Of a DNA stretch of 64,000 nucleotides, positions 21,727 to 31,967 are shown in pieces. The notes below the pieces were generated by a model. It had not been told where the DNA came from. It saw only the letters and a program-made list of their open reading frames with translations, and searched no databases. How positions within the stretch are numbered: position 1 is the stretch's first letter; every line of letters begins with the position of its first letter. The stretch spans positions 265,061,560 to 265,125,559 of the forward strand of contig JAYESD010000001.1 of NCBI GenBank assembly GCA_036927565.1. The letters are read 5' to 3'. This stretch comes from Tuctoria greenei. Taxonomy: Eukaryota > Streptophyta > Magnoliopsida > Poales > Poaceae. Position numbers and translations under genes: made by a program.

Positions 21727-24412
21727 TGTCTTGAGGATGCGGCGAGAGGTGATGTCCCAAGAACCACCATAGATGGTGTTTAGGGTCTTCCGGCGCTCGT
21801 TGTCAGAGACGTCGGAATCGTCGTCGACATTGTTGTAGACAGCTTTCAGGACCTTCTTGGGATCCTGGAAACCTAGCTCCTCCTCAGTTGGAGCTTCATC
21901 GACTTTTTGTTTCCTCCCCGCTGACGGAAAGGAGCTTCTTCCCGGCGCTTGTTATAGCGCTCGACAAGGTTCTGGACCTCCCGGCATTCTTCCAGGTTGT
22001 GTTTGTCCGTCTTGAGGATCGGACACCATGCTTTGGAGCCATTGCCGTCTTCTGATGAAGGACGAGGTCGTTTCTCGGGGCGTGGCCCCCGACCACCTAG
22101 AGCTGCAGCAGCTGCAGCGGCTGGTGCTCTGGCCGATGACTTCTTCTTGCCGTTGGGCTTCTACTTCCTTTTGCCACCACCGGAGGTAGTGGCTTCAGTT
22201 TTGGAGGACTTCTTGTTGGCCTCCGGAGCTGGCTTGGAGTGCCTTTCACGGCCCTCCGCAGCTCTAGCACATTTTTCTGCTAGGCTGAAGAGTTCCGTGA
22301 CGCTGGTGAATTCTTTGATGGCCAACTTCTCCAACATATTTTTATCTCGAACACCCTGTCCGAATGCAACGATAACAGAAGAGCTTGAGATTGAAGGATT
22401 AGTATTCCATACCTGAGAAAACCGGTGGATGAAGGATCGCAACGATTCCGTCGATGTTTGCTTTACAGCAAACAGATCTAATTCAGTGTCAGGTCGGGTG
22501 TAGAACTCCCGAAGTTGGCAGTGAATTGTTGGCATAGCTCCGCCCAACTATTAATGGATTCATCTGGAAGACTCATGAACAAGGACCTTGCAGTCCTAAT
22601 TAGAGCCACCGGGTAGTAGTTGGCCATCACGGCCTCATCACCCCCTGCTGCCAGTATAGCAGTGGAGTAGATTTGAAGGAATTCGGTGGGGTTGACAGTC
22701 CCGTCGATTTTTTCCGACAAGTGAGGCCGAAACTTCTGTGGCCATTTGACCATGCGTAAATGCATGGCCAGGGTAGAATAGACTCCTCCTACTCCCTGAG
22801 GAGTAGGGGTCCCGAGCCTCTCGCCTCTCATGAGCACGCTCGATATGGATGTGGTTGTCTCGCTGTTGGTAACGACGATCAAGTTCCGACTGCAGGTCAT
22901 GAGTCGGAATCCTGGTCATAGTGTGGGTGCGTCGTGCCCCGGGAGGCAGCGAAGTTACCTGCTGGGATGCAGCACGTCTCCTCTGCTGCGAGACTTGTAG
23001 ACCAAGTCGTCCCGACAAGGTCTGTCATTGAGATGGTGCTTGCCTCGAAGGAGGAGGACCTTGATTGTTGATGCCAGCAGCTGCAGCTGCAACCAAATGG
23101 TCAACATCAGCTCTTCACTGTTCCATAGCACCCTGAGGTGCCCCTGGAGGTGGTGGATGTTGTAGAAGAGCTCGTGCAGCAATGAGCGTGTGCTCACGAT
23201 TGTTGTTTGTCGATGTAGTGATCGACGCAGATGCCCCATCTTGTCGCCCAACATTGTTTACCGGAACAGATGATGGTGGTCGGTACCTGGCGAACCGGGT
23301 ACCTCTGGATACAGGAAAGAAAGCATGTTGGGCCCCACTGCCCACGGGGGCGAGATCTGACGTGGACCTAGGGTGCCATGTGGCATGCGGTGTAGCTACG
23401 CCTCCCCACTAATGGAAGGCCCCACGCTACCACGTGCCCTGCAGCTCCAGGTGTATATCTCTCGCAGGGGGAGGGGGGGTCCGGCGCTGCACGTGCCCCA
23501 CATCACTGGGTCCACCTCCCCGTCGAGGAGAGGTCCGACGCGTTCGCTAGATCGGCAGCCCCGGACCTGCCTCCCTGCTGGACGAAGGTCCGGCGCAGCC
23601 ACGTGTCCGGCAGCTCCAGACCCGACCTCCCGGCAGAGGGAAGGACCAGACTCGCCACGTGTCAGGCAGTGCCATGTTTAGCCCATCCTGCGATAGCGGC
23701 AATAAAGAGGGATGAGCCCAGTGCACCTAAACAGACAAGACACGCACATTCCCTAGGTAAGCGGGAGCTCGCACTCATAAGTCAAGAGTCATGTACCCAG
23801 TCCTGCGATAACAGGCTGGTGCCAAACTACTATGTACGGTGGACGAATGAGAGGACGCAACAAGACGGACAAGACACCGCCTACCATGATGAGGGGCTAT
23901 GTGTAGCCCTGCAGCAAGGCATGGCCAGGCGGCACATTGAAGCCATTGTCAGGGGATAGCATTTACTCCCAAATCTTAGGAGGGATTTGGTACTCCCGGG
24001 GCCACTTGTCGGGTCCCGGGTCCCATTTGTAAGCTGCTCAGCCTTAGACAATAAAAAGACCGAGCAGCAACTGACTAAGACAAGTTCTCTCAAACTCAAG
24101 CAATACAACACACAAACCACTGTGGAGTAGGGTATTACGCCCAGGCGGCCCGAACCACATAAAACCCTTGTGTTCATCATTCTCTGAGCTCGGTCTTGCT
24201 AGGACTAGCCCCCGAATATACAATGAACCCCCGCGGGCTGCCTCTGAGCTAGTCCGGGGGAGGTGTCGGTTTAGACACCTCGACAGTGGTTGTGGTTCCA
24301 TAGTGCCTGCAGGAACAATGGCACCTACTGGCTGCTGCACGTTTGAGGGATTGCCTCAAGCAGGTTGTTCAGCATGATTGCCGTTGGAAGTTCCTGCAGC
24401 AGAATTCACCAT
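21727..24412 (-). pseudogene. Gypsy-B gag, interrupted by a solo LTR
   Basis: The start codon is at 24410-24412, 42 bases from the LTR; the first about 40 codons (with a TGA replacing Gly) end at 24286, where the solo LTR begins. The frame resumes at 23275 with VPVNNVGRQDGASASITTST. Gag core in two frames: 22478-22900 (MHLRMVKWPQKFRPHL, FMSLPDESINSWAELCQQF) and 22161-22547 (LDLFAVKQTSTESLRSFIHR). A Cys/His motif related to that in Gypsy-A is near 22010. Frameshifts make it non-functional. Confidence 0.87.
23281..24285 (+). repeat. Solo LTR of a related gypsy family (1005 bp) inside Gypsy-B gag
   Basis: Flanked on both sides by GTGGT (23276-23280 and 24286-24290). It ends AGACACCTCGACA, the mirror of the LTR that begins TGTCGAGGTGTCT at 63423, so both belong to one family. 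A TATA-like ATAAAAAG lies at 24051. The left end begins CGGTACC, three bases shorter than the TGTCGGTACC expected by analogy with Gypsy-A. No internal region is present, so it is a solo LTR left by LTR-LTR recombination. Confidence 0.88.
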
Positions 24413-24435
24413 CTTGAGGTCTCGAGTACCTCTCC

Positions 24436-24454
24436 CCCTACCTGGCGCGCCAAA
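24436..24454 (-). promoter_or_regulatory. Gypsy-B primer binding site
   Basis: The reverse complement reads TTTGGCGCGCCAGGTAGGG, identical to the Gypsy-A site, directly inside the 5' LTR. Confidence 0.78.
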
Positions 24455-25306
24455 TGTCGAAGTGTAGCAACAACACTTCCCTCGGTACTACCAAATGTAG
24501 CCCATGGAGGTTCTTGTTTCAGTTGGGGCATGCAGAGATCAAGAGCAAGATGGTGATACGGGAGACTTATGTGGTTCGGGCCGCCTGGGCGTAATACCCT
24601 ACTCCAGGGGGTGTGTGTGTGTGTTGTTGTATTGTGAATCGCTAGAAAGCGTAGTCTCCGGCTCAGCTTGGAGTTGTCCCACTGTATCGTGCGGCTTAGT
24701 CCTTCTATAGTCCAAGGACTGACCGTTACATCATTTGCCTGGCCCGACATGTGGCCCTGGCGTATTTAATAGCCTAATACACTATCTATGAATATTAAGC
24801 ATGGTTAATAGTGTGATAACGTGCCTTAATGGTTGTGTTACCTCTATTAACAGTGTTTTGATCGTGTGTCATTAATACAACATTAAGGGCACATGATCAA
24901 GTATTGTAACTGCCGCTTTAACTGTCCCTTGAATGTCCATGTTGAAGGAGATCCGCCAATGTATTCGTTGGTGATGAAGGTTCGGAGGCTCCACACGTGG
25001 CAACTTCGGAGCTTCCCCTTGTGGGGAGGTAGCTTCGGAACCTCTATACATGTGTCAGCACTGGAGCTTCCCTCTGTTGGGGGTTAGGTCCGGGGTCGTT
25101 ATAAACGTGTGGATCGCGGAGCTTCCCTGTGTTGGGAGTTTGGCTCCGGATTTATATTACATGTGTCAATCCCCAGAGCTATCCATATGAGGGTTGCGGG
25201 TCTGGTGTAATATGACATGTGGGGCCTGAGGAGACCTCCAACTTTGACAGGTAGAACTCTCTTGCACTTATTGCGGTATTATAGGGTAGTACGCAGGGTA
25301 CCGACA
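24455..25306 (-). repeat. Gypsy-B 5' LTR (852 bp)
   Basis: Plus-strand ends TGTCGAAGTG and GGGTACCGACA. In element sense the TATA box at plus 24703-24709 reads TATAGAA where the 3' LTR has TATAAAA, so the promoter-bearing copy has a damaged TATA box. Confidence 0.94.
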
Positions 25307-25983
25307 GTGTCTCCAACCATCAACAATGTACAGCTCTACCATGTTTTGGTAGACGGAGGTGCAACACTCAACCTCTTGAGCTTTGAAGCGTTCATCAAGA
25401 TTCAGCTCCAACTCTCGGACCTTTGCCCCTCAAGACCTTTCTCTGGGGTAGGTCCGGGGGCCATCAGCCCTCTCAAATCCATTACACTCCCAGTGACCTT
25501 CGGGACTCGGGATAAGTATAGGACCGAGAAGCTGGTCTTCGATGTTGCTCACATCAGTCTGCCTTCAATGCCATCCTGGGCAGGTCTGACCTGTACAGGT
25601 TCATGGTCGCAGCTCACTACGGCTACCTGGTGTTGAAGATGCCAACACCTTCGGGGGTTTTTCGAAGATCGCACCATCGGAGTTACCGCACTGGAAGAAC
25701 TCCACGCGTTTGCAATGGTGCAAGAGGGAACATCCGACAAAGAGCTAGCTGCTCAACCTCTGAGCACTCGTCATCGAAGCTCGACCTCTGCACCACGTGT
25801 GCAACCGAGCGGCAACATCAACGTTCCCAACAAGGTCATCCAAATCGGGTCCGATGGTGCCCAGACCACCCGTATATCGGGAGGTCTAGACAACAAATAG
25901 GGACTCGCACTCATCACTTTCCTCGGGGCGAATGTTGATGTGTTTTCCTGGCAACCGTCATAAATGTGTGGGATCCTTAGGAT
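25307..25983 (+). pseudogene. Gypsy-A protease and linker
   Basis: Resumes the Gypsy-A frame after the duplicated GTGTC: VSPTINNVQLYHVLVDGGAT, with Asp-Gly-Gly at the protease site. A frameshift occurs near 25570, after which MVAAHYGYLVLKMPTPSGVF is in another frame, and a further shift leads to ISGGLDNK and a TAG near 25898. The linker joins protease to reverse transcriptase. Confidence 0.85.
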
Positions 25984-26835
25984 GTGATTGAGCACAATCT
26001 GAAGATTTATCCCGACACACTGCCAGTACACCAGAAGCCCCAGAAGCAATCAATTGAGCGGCAAAACCTCATCCGTCGAGAAATCAAGAAGCTGCTCGAA
26101 GCTGGTTTCATCCAGGAGGTTCATCACCCAAAATGGCTAGCAAACCCAGTCGTTCTACCCAAGGCTAGTGGGAAGCTTCGGATGTGTATCGACTACACCA
26201 CCTTGAATAAGGCATGCCCAAAAGATCCATTTCCACTACCTAGAATAGATCAGATAGTGGACTCCACCTCTGGGTGTGAGCTATTGTGTTTCCTAGATGC
26301 CTACCCCGAATATCATCAAATCCAAATGTCTAGGGAAGATGAGGAGCATACTGCCTTCATAACAGTATATGGATTGTATTGTTATACTGTTATGTCATTT
26401 GGTCTCAAAAATGCTGCTTCAACTTTTGTGCGAGCTATGCACAAAACCTTTGGAGAGCTCATCAGGGACTTGGTGGAGGTGTATGTTCATGACATCGTCA
26501 TGAAGGTCAAGAACAAGGAGTCACTCCTTGACAACTTGCAAGCCGTCTTCAAAAAGCTGCACATCACGCGCACCAAGCTAAACCTGGACAAGTGTGTCTT
26601 CAGGGTTAGCTCCGGGAAGCTCCTTGGTTTCTTGGTGACTCACCGAGGAATTGAGGCAAACCCGATGAAGATCAAGGCTATTGAAGATATGCGGCCCCCA
26701 GCCCGCATCAAGGACGTCCAAAAGCTAACTGGATGTCTAGCCGTGCTCGGCCGGTTCATCTCAAGTCTGGCAGAGTGGGCACTTCCATTCTTCGAGCTAT
26801 TGAGGAAGATCGGGCCTTTCCATTGGTCCGAATAA
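25984..26835 (+). pseudogene. Gypsy-A reverse transcriptase with altered catalytic motif
   Basis: An open stretch of 283 codons with RREIKKLLEAGFIQEVHHPK, LRMCIDYTTLNKACPKD, SFGLKNAASTFVRAM, and LVTHRGIEANPMKIKAI. The catalytic Y-V-D-D reads Y-V-H-D (CAT codon near 26498), and the preceding substrate loop FLDAYSGYHQ reads FLDAYPEYHQ. Loss of the first palm Asp of the pair would abolish polymerisation. The segment is uninterrupted to a TAA at 26833-26835; RNase H follows in the same frame. Confidence 0.92.
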
Positions 26836-27787
26836 GCAGAAAAGGCGTTTTAAGAGCTCAAGCAGCTCCTCACCACACTACCAATCTTGGTTGCTCCGAA
26901 CCTTGGTGAGCCTCTACTGCTTTATATTTCTGCAACTACAGATGTTGTCAGCATAGTCCTGGTCGCAGAAAGACCAGAACCACATCCAGTTCAGGAGCCC
27001 AGACCCTTCCGGGAGGGTTTGGAGCTACTTGAAGGAGAGTCTGAGTCCCAGCCCCCAGGCACGGATCTTCAAGGCGAAATTCTAGAAGGTCAACCTCTCT
27101 CATCTGAGGGAGTTCACACGGCTGATCAGGAAGATTCAGACCCCTTTGGGAGGGTCAGGATGGAACAAGAAGAAGTTATGGACGCCTCTGGGAGGGTCCG
27201 GGAAGATAAACAAGAAGGTTTGGACCCCTCCGGGAGGGTCCGGATCGATGGAGAAGAAGCTTCGGGCCACTCCGAGAAGGTATGGACTGTCCAGCAACCA
27301 GTATACTTCATCAGCGAAGTACTCCATGACGCCAAGACCAGATACATTGAGGTGCATAAGCTGCTTTATGCAGTTCTTATTGCCTCGAGGAAGCTTCATC
27401 ATTACTTCCAAGCCCATAAGATATCAATGGTAACTTCTTATCCACTACGTGCTATTCTGCATAATCCTAATTCTACTAGGAACATAGCCAAGTGGGCAGC
27501 GGAGCTAGCAGAATTCGATCTCGAATTCCTGCCTCGACAAGCAATCAAGAGTCAAGCCTTGGCCGATTTTGTGGCGGAGTGGACTCCTTCTTCATCAAAT
27601 CTTGGGGACCCCAGTGAGCAGAAGTCGAAACCCAAGGTCCCGGTCTTCACCGAGCCTCATTGGACCCTCTACTTCGACGGCTCCATACAGAAGCAGGGGG
27701 TCGGAGCTGGAATACTTCTCCTCGCTCCGACCGGGGAGAAGATTAAATATATGGTCCACCTTGATTTCAAGGTGACCAATAACATGG
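26836..27787 (+). pseudogene. Gypsy-A RNase H and first part of its second RNase H
   Basis: An uninterrupted stretch from 26887 holds APNLGEPLLLYISATTDVVS, then about 110 residues of low-complexity connector with the minisatellite, then VYFISEVLHDAKTRYIEVHK, LLYAVLIASRKLHHYF and ALADFVAEW. The second RNase H begins with HWTLYFDGS (first acidic residue) and stops at TNNM where Gypsy-C enters. The catalytic Glu and second Asp are on the other side, at 38189. Confidence 0.92.
27139..27306 (+). repeat. 42-bp palindromic minisatellite in the Gypsy-A RNase H connector
   Basis: Units start at 27139, 27181, 27223 and 27265, exactly 42 bp (14 codons) apart, so the frame is kept. Each holds GACCCCTCCGGGAGGGTCC or a close variant and encodes D-P-S-G-R-V-R followed by an acidic seven-residue spacer. 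The fourth unit is degenerate. Confidence 0.92.
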
Positions 27788-30581
27788 TGCGACGCCCGGT
27801 TCCGAAAAATGAACCAAGCTAATGCATATGTGTGCCCAGGATGTTCATCACACATACACGAGTGCAATCACAAACGATATACAGATAATTACCATAGAAC
27901 AAGATTAATTAACCAAATTTTATTACACAAACCATATTATCCTCGAATACAAGCTATAATGACTATTTATGACAAGTTCAACTAATGCAGCGGAAATAAA
28001 CTAATTAAGCAAACTAAACAGCTAGGCAGCATAAGCAATAGGGTATAGCGCAGCTCCAATTAACACCACAGGCAAAGCTGACAGTAGACACGGCCTAGAA
28101 CTCCGCATTATCACCATTAAACTCCCACTCCTAACCTGCAACTGTTGGGGGGGGGGGGGTTGCAAGAGTGAGTACATGTCGTACTCAGCAAGTGTGGAAA
28201 GTATGACATGTGGCTTCTTCAAATGACGGCAATAATAATAGTTAAGTGCTGAAAAGTACATTAAAACATTTGAAAAGCAATATATTACGTATATGTGAAG
28301 TAAACCCATCATAATCATAAGTAATATCATAATACCAGTCCATAATTCACCATCCTCATCAATAATTCCATATTTCACCATTTGCCAATAACCATATTCA
28401 ATACCAGAAATTAATCCTAACCATAATGCCAACCATAACCATCCCAAATACCATCCCAATATCGGGTACCCTCTAATCATGGAAGTTGTCCAGGTGCTCA
28501 TAACCGGGAGCACGGCTATCATGATAGTTTTATTTAACTCTGCAGAGTTTGTACCTCTTTACCCACGTGTTTGTGATTTCATCACCTTTCAATGACTAGA
28601 ACCTCTATTATGCCGTCTCACACTTCCATCGGTGTGTGGCCAAGAGATCACAAAATAGAATTTACAAAGGGAATACTAGCCTATTTAGACCCCACTGAGG
28701 TTTCACCAGTGGCGATGCCTCCAACTGAGCACATCTTCAACCAAGGGCCCCCTCTTGAGCCATTCGGATCCCAGGGTAGTCCCACCAATCATCAACAAAC
28801 CCAATCCGACTACCCCTTCCCCGAGCATTCATAATGGTCCAAACAGTACTAGCAAAGCTCTAATTACTCAGCTACACCACACCCATACTTGGCCTCGTGG
28901 TGGCACTGTAGTCCTGGCTTATTCTCGCATGAACCGGTCCTTAGATCTAAAGCAAGAAAACCACCATAACATCCAACCCATCCACATACCAGGCTTGCTT
29001 AGATCACCCATTACCATATCATATTGACCAGTTCACATTAACCAGAATATCATTAATGCATAATTAAATTGAGTGGTATAGTTGTTTCCCATCCCAGTTG
29101 ATTAAGTGAAGCAAAAAGGTAAAAAGCCCTTCCCGACTCTCTACCATATATTCCAGGTGACAAGGGTGGTTAGACAAAGCTAGTAAACTTCCTATCATAG
29201 GATTCCCATCAATTTGACACAAGCATGCAGTTTTGCAAACAAAACATTTATTTTAAAAACAGGATCAATATGCTTCAAGGACACTTGCCTTGCTCTTGCT
29301 GTTGATTAGGATCAAAGCCTTCAAACTCTTGGTGCTGTAGATCCTCCGCGGCACTTTCTAGCGTAAATCCGTCTAATCCACACAATAAACATACAAGACA
29401 AGAAACGCAATCAAAGAGTGCACAAATATTACTCAATATGACATGACATGCATGATTAATGCAAATGCAAGGTAGAACTTGTTAATAGATTGCTTTTAAT
29501 GATCACTAACTAGTTCTAATAGCTTTTAACAAGTTTATACAGGTTTGGATTCGATTAGATCAAATTTTAGAATTAATTCAACCCAATTTAACCAGGAAGA
29601 TTGGACTAGTCCGCTAGGGACCGGACAAGTCCGCACTCTGCGAGATCAGAAGATTAGGATTTTCTAGATCGACGTAAATTTGGAGATTAGGGGTTGAATT
29701 CACGTAAGGAAAAAAGAATAGAAGGTATACCAGGTGTTTAGAACTCCAATGAATCAAGAAACTTGGAGGTAACACTTAGATCTTGGTGATCTAGGGTTGG
29801 TGATGAACTTGGGGATGAATTGGTGGTGAAGGACGAAACTTGGTGGAGATCTTGATCCTCTTTCATTTCCTCCTCTTCTTCTTCTTGCTTGGGATCTTCT
29901 CCTCCCTCCTTGATGGTGGCTCCCCACGAACTAGGGTTTGGGTGGGTGGAAAAGTGACAAATAGATGTCAATCCAAGGGGTGGAGTTGTTTATATAGAGG
30001 TGGAGGCTAGGGTTAGATGGATTTCGAGTTTGGGATGAGTAGAGGCCGCTTTAGAGTCCCACACGGGCTCTAAAAGAGTTAGGCACGACGTCCCTAGGCC
30101 CACTTAACGTGAAACCCAAGAAACAAGTCGTAAAACAAAAGATCAACTCAGAGTCACAAAATATCGGACAAGTCCAGAAAGGATCGGACTAGTCCGAAGT
30201 CGTCCAGAGAGAAAATCGGACAAGTCTGGCCTAAAATCGGACAAGTCCGACTTTAAACAGAGAGGAAAACGGACAAGTCCGCTGGAACATCGGACTAGTC
30301 CGGAAAAGTCCAAGGACTTAGCAATTTTTCAAGGATTCATGGAATATTGGACTAGTCCGCACAAAATCAGACAAGTCCATTTTTAGTCAGAGAGAAATCG
30401 GACTAGTCCTCAGCAAAATCGGACTAGTCCGCACTTTCCTACGCTTTAAGTGTGGTTTTGTTCCAAATCAATTTTAAATGCTCCAAATCAATTTTAAACT
30501 CATTCCACTTGTTGTGGGTTAATGTTTAAACATGTATATGAGTGTATGTAGGGAATGATGCATGAAAATGAGGGTGTTACA
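27788..30581 (-). repeat. Gypsy-C 3' LTR (2794 bp)
   Basis: Plus-strand ends TGCGACGCCCGG and GAGGGTGTTACA; the other copy starts TGTGACGCCC, so the first has one changed base. In element sense a TATA box lies at plus 29989-29996. It contains a run of 13 G near 28147, a conserved 77-codon open frame (29738-29971), and an array of 12-bp palindromes (30150-30445). Confidence 0.96.
30150..30445. repeat. Array of CGGACTAGTCCG / CGGACAAGTCCG palindromes in the Gypsy-C 3' LTR
   Basis: About ten copies of CGGACTAGTCC(G) or CGGACAAGTCC(G) at irregular spacing of 15-50 bp in U3, upstream (in element sense) of the TATA box. CGGACTAGTCCG is a perfect 12-bp palindrome. Two more copies lie near 29605 and 29623. 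The same array is in the other LTR. Confidence 0.93.
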
Positions 30582-30596
30582 AACCTACCCCCCTTA
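30582..30596 (-). promoter_or_regulatory. Gypsy-C polypurine tract
   Basis: The minus strand reads TAAGGGGGGTAGGTT directly before the 3' LTR start, the primer site for plus-strand DNA. Confidence 0.9.
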
Positions 30597-31913
30597 AAAT
30601 GAATCTCGCCCTCGAGATTCGACGCGGAAAAGAATAGATAGGGAAAGTCCTTCTTGAGATCATCTTCTAGCTCCCAAGTTGCTTCTTTTTCTGTGTGGTG
30701 CTTCCATTGAACTTTACACCATCTAATAAACTTGTTCCTTGTGACCCTCTCCTTAGTTTCCAAGATTTTGACCGGTTGTTCGGCATAAGCCAAATCTTCC
30801 CCTAGTTCCAATTCTTTCATTGGCACTTGTTCTTCCGATACTCTCAAGCACTTCTTGAGCTGGGAAACATGAAAGACATCATGGACATCCGAAAGATGAG
30901 CTGGCATCTCCAACTTATACGCTACTTCTCCTCTTTTGTCCAAAATCTTGAATGGTCCAATATAACGAGGTGCGAGCTTGCCTCTTATGTTACTCTTATG
31001 ACCTCTCATTGGTGACACCTTGAGGTAAACAAAATCTCCTATTTCAAAGGCTAATTTCCTTCTCCTATTGTCCGCATAGACTTTTTGTCTTGATTGGGCA
31101 GCCCTCAAGTTTTCATGAATTATTCGGACTTGCTTTTTGGCTTCTTGCAACACGTCCGGACCAAATACTTGAGTTTCTCCTACCTCATTCCAGAACAAAG
31201 GTGTCCTACACTTCCTCCTATAAAGCGCTTCATATGGTGACATCTTCAAACTTGCTTGGTAACTATTGTTGTATGAAAATTCCGCATATGGCAAGCTTTT
31301 GTCCCAACTCTTCCCATGCTTCAAAGCACAAGCTCTCAACATGTCCTCCAAAATCTGATTGGTCCTCTCGGTTTGTCCATCTGTTTGAGGATGATATGCT
31401 GAACTAAAATTCAACCTCGTTCCCAAAGCTTCATGCAATTTTTGCCAAAATCTGGAGGTAAATTGAGAACCTCTATCTGACACGATCTTCTTCGGGACTC
31501 CGTGGACACACAATATGCTCCATGTATATTTCAGCCAATCGTGCAGCTGTATATTTGGTCTTCGCAGGGACAAAATGAGCCGACTTGGTTAAGCGATCCA
31601 CAATTACCCAAATTGAGTCATACTCGGACTGAGTACGTGGTAACCCAACTATGAAGTCCATTCCAATTTCTTTCCACTTCCATTCCGGAATCTTCAACGG
31701 TTGCAATAATATGGTTGGCCTTTAATGTTCCGCCTTGACTCGTTGGCACACATCACACAATGCTACGTATTCAGCTATGTCCTTCTTCATGCTATCCCAC
31801 CAATAGCAAGTCTTCAAGTCTTTGTACATCTTTGTACAACCAGGGTGAATTGAGTAAGGTGATTCATGTGCCTCTTTTAATACCATCTCCCGAATATGCT
31901 TCACATTGGGCAC
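30597..31913 (-). pseudogene. Gypsy-C integrase with chromodomain-like C-terminus
   Basis: The zinc part is at 31722-31913 (HESPYSIHPGCTKMYKDL and ALCDVCQRVKAEH: H, H, C, C), the first catalytic Asp at 31640-31706 (IGMDFIVGLPRT), then after a frameshift near 31500 the open stretch 30500-31573 with IVSDRGSQFTSRFW (second Asp) and HPQTDGQTERTNQ (Glu). Then follow the GPY/F-type segment (RYIGPFKILDKRGEVAYKL) and a chromodomain-like end (VKILETKERVTRN, VQWKHHTEKEATWELEDDL). Chromodomains steer chromovirus insertion to chromatin marks. A stop and a frameshift break the gene. Confidence 0.93.
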
Positions 31914-31967
31914 AATGATTCTCTTTCCAAGCCATAAGGTACCATGTTCGTCTTCATCAAATCTGAA

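Larger units (their letters stand above)
11302..25306 (-). mobile_element. Gypsy-B: full-length Tat-lineage Ty3-gypsy element (14,005 bp) inside Gypsy-A
   Basis: Two LTRs of 853 and 852 bp in the same (minus) orientation bound the element, and GTGTC is duplicated at 11297-11301 and 25307-25311. Sense order from the right: 5' LTR, primer site, gag, protease, reverse transcriptase, RNase H plus second RNase H, integrase, a long non-coding gap, an antisense gene (12695-16099, plus strand), 3' LTR. In the first 300 bases the LTRs differ at roughly 6% of positions by eye. It is closely related to its host Gypsy-A but inserted in the opposite direction. A solo LTR of a related family interrupts its gag. 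Confidence 0.95.

Noticed and set aside
21997..22416. 139-codon plus-strand frame opposite Gypsy-B gag (and similar ones in 13259-13917 and 14807-15876 opposite the antisense gene).
   Set aside because: They mirror real coding sequence on the other strand and have no recognisable content.
28022..28522. 166-codon minus-strand frame rich in Trp, Ile and Leu in the Gypsy-C LTR, partly repeated at 35635-36000.
   Set aside because: It lies in U3, has no family resemblance, and the partner LTR keeps only part of it. A chance frame in AT-rich LTR sequence.
30150..30445. CRISPR-like array.
   Set aside because: The repeats are 12 bp, palindromic, variable, irregularly spaced, and inside plant LTRs; there are no cas genes.
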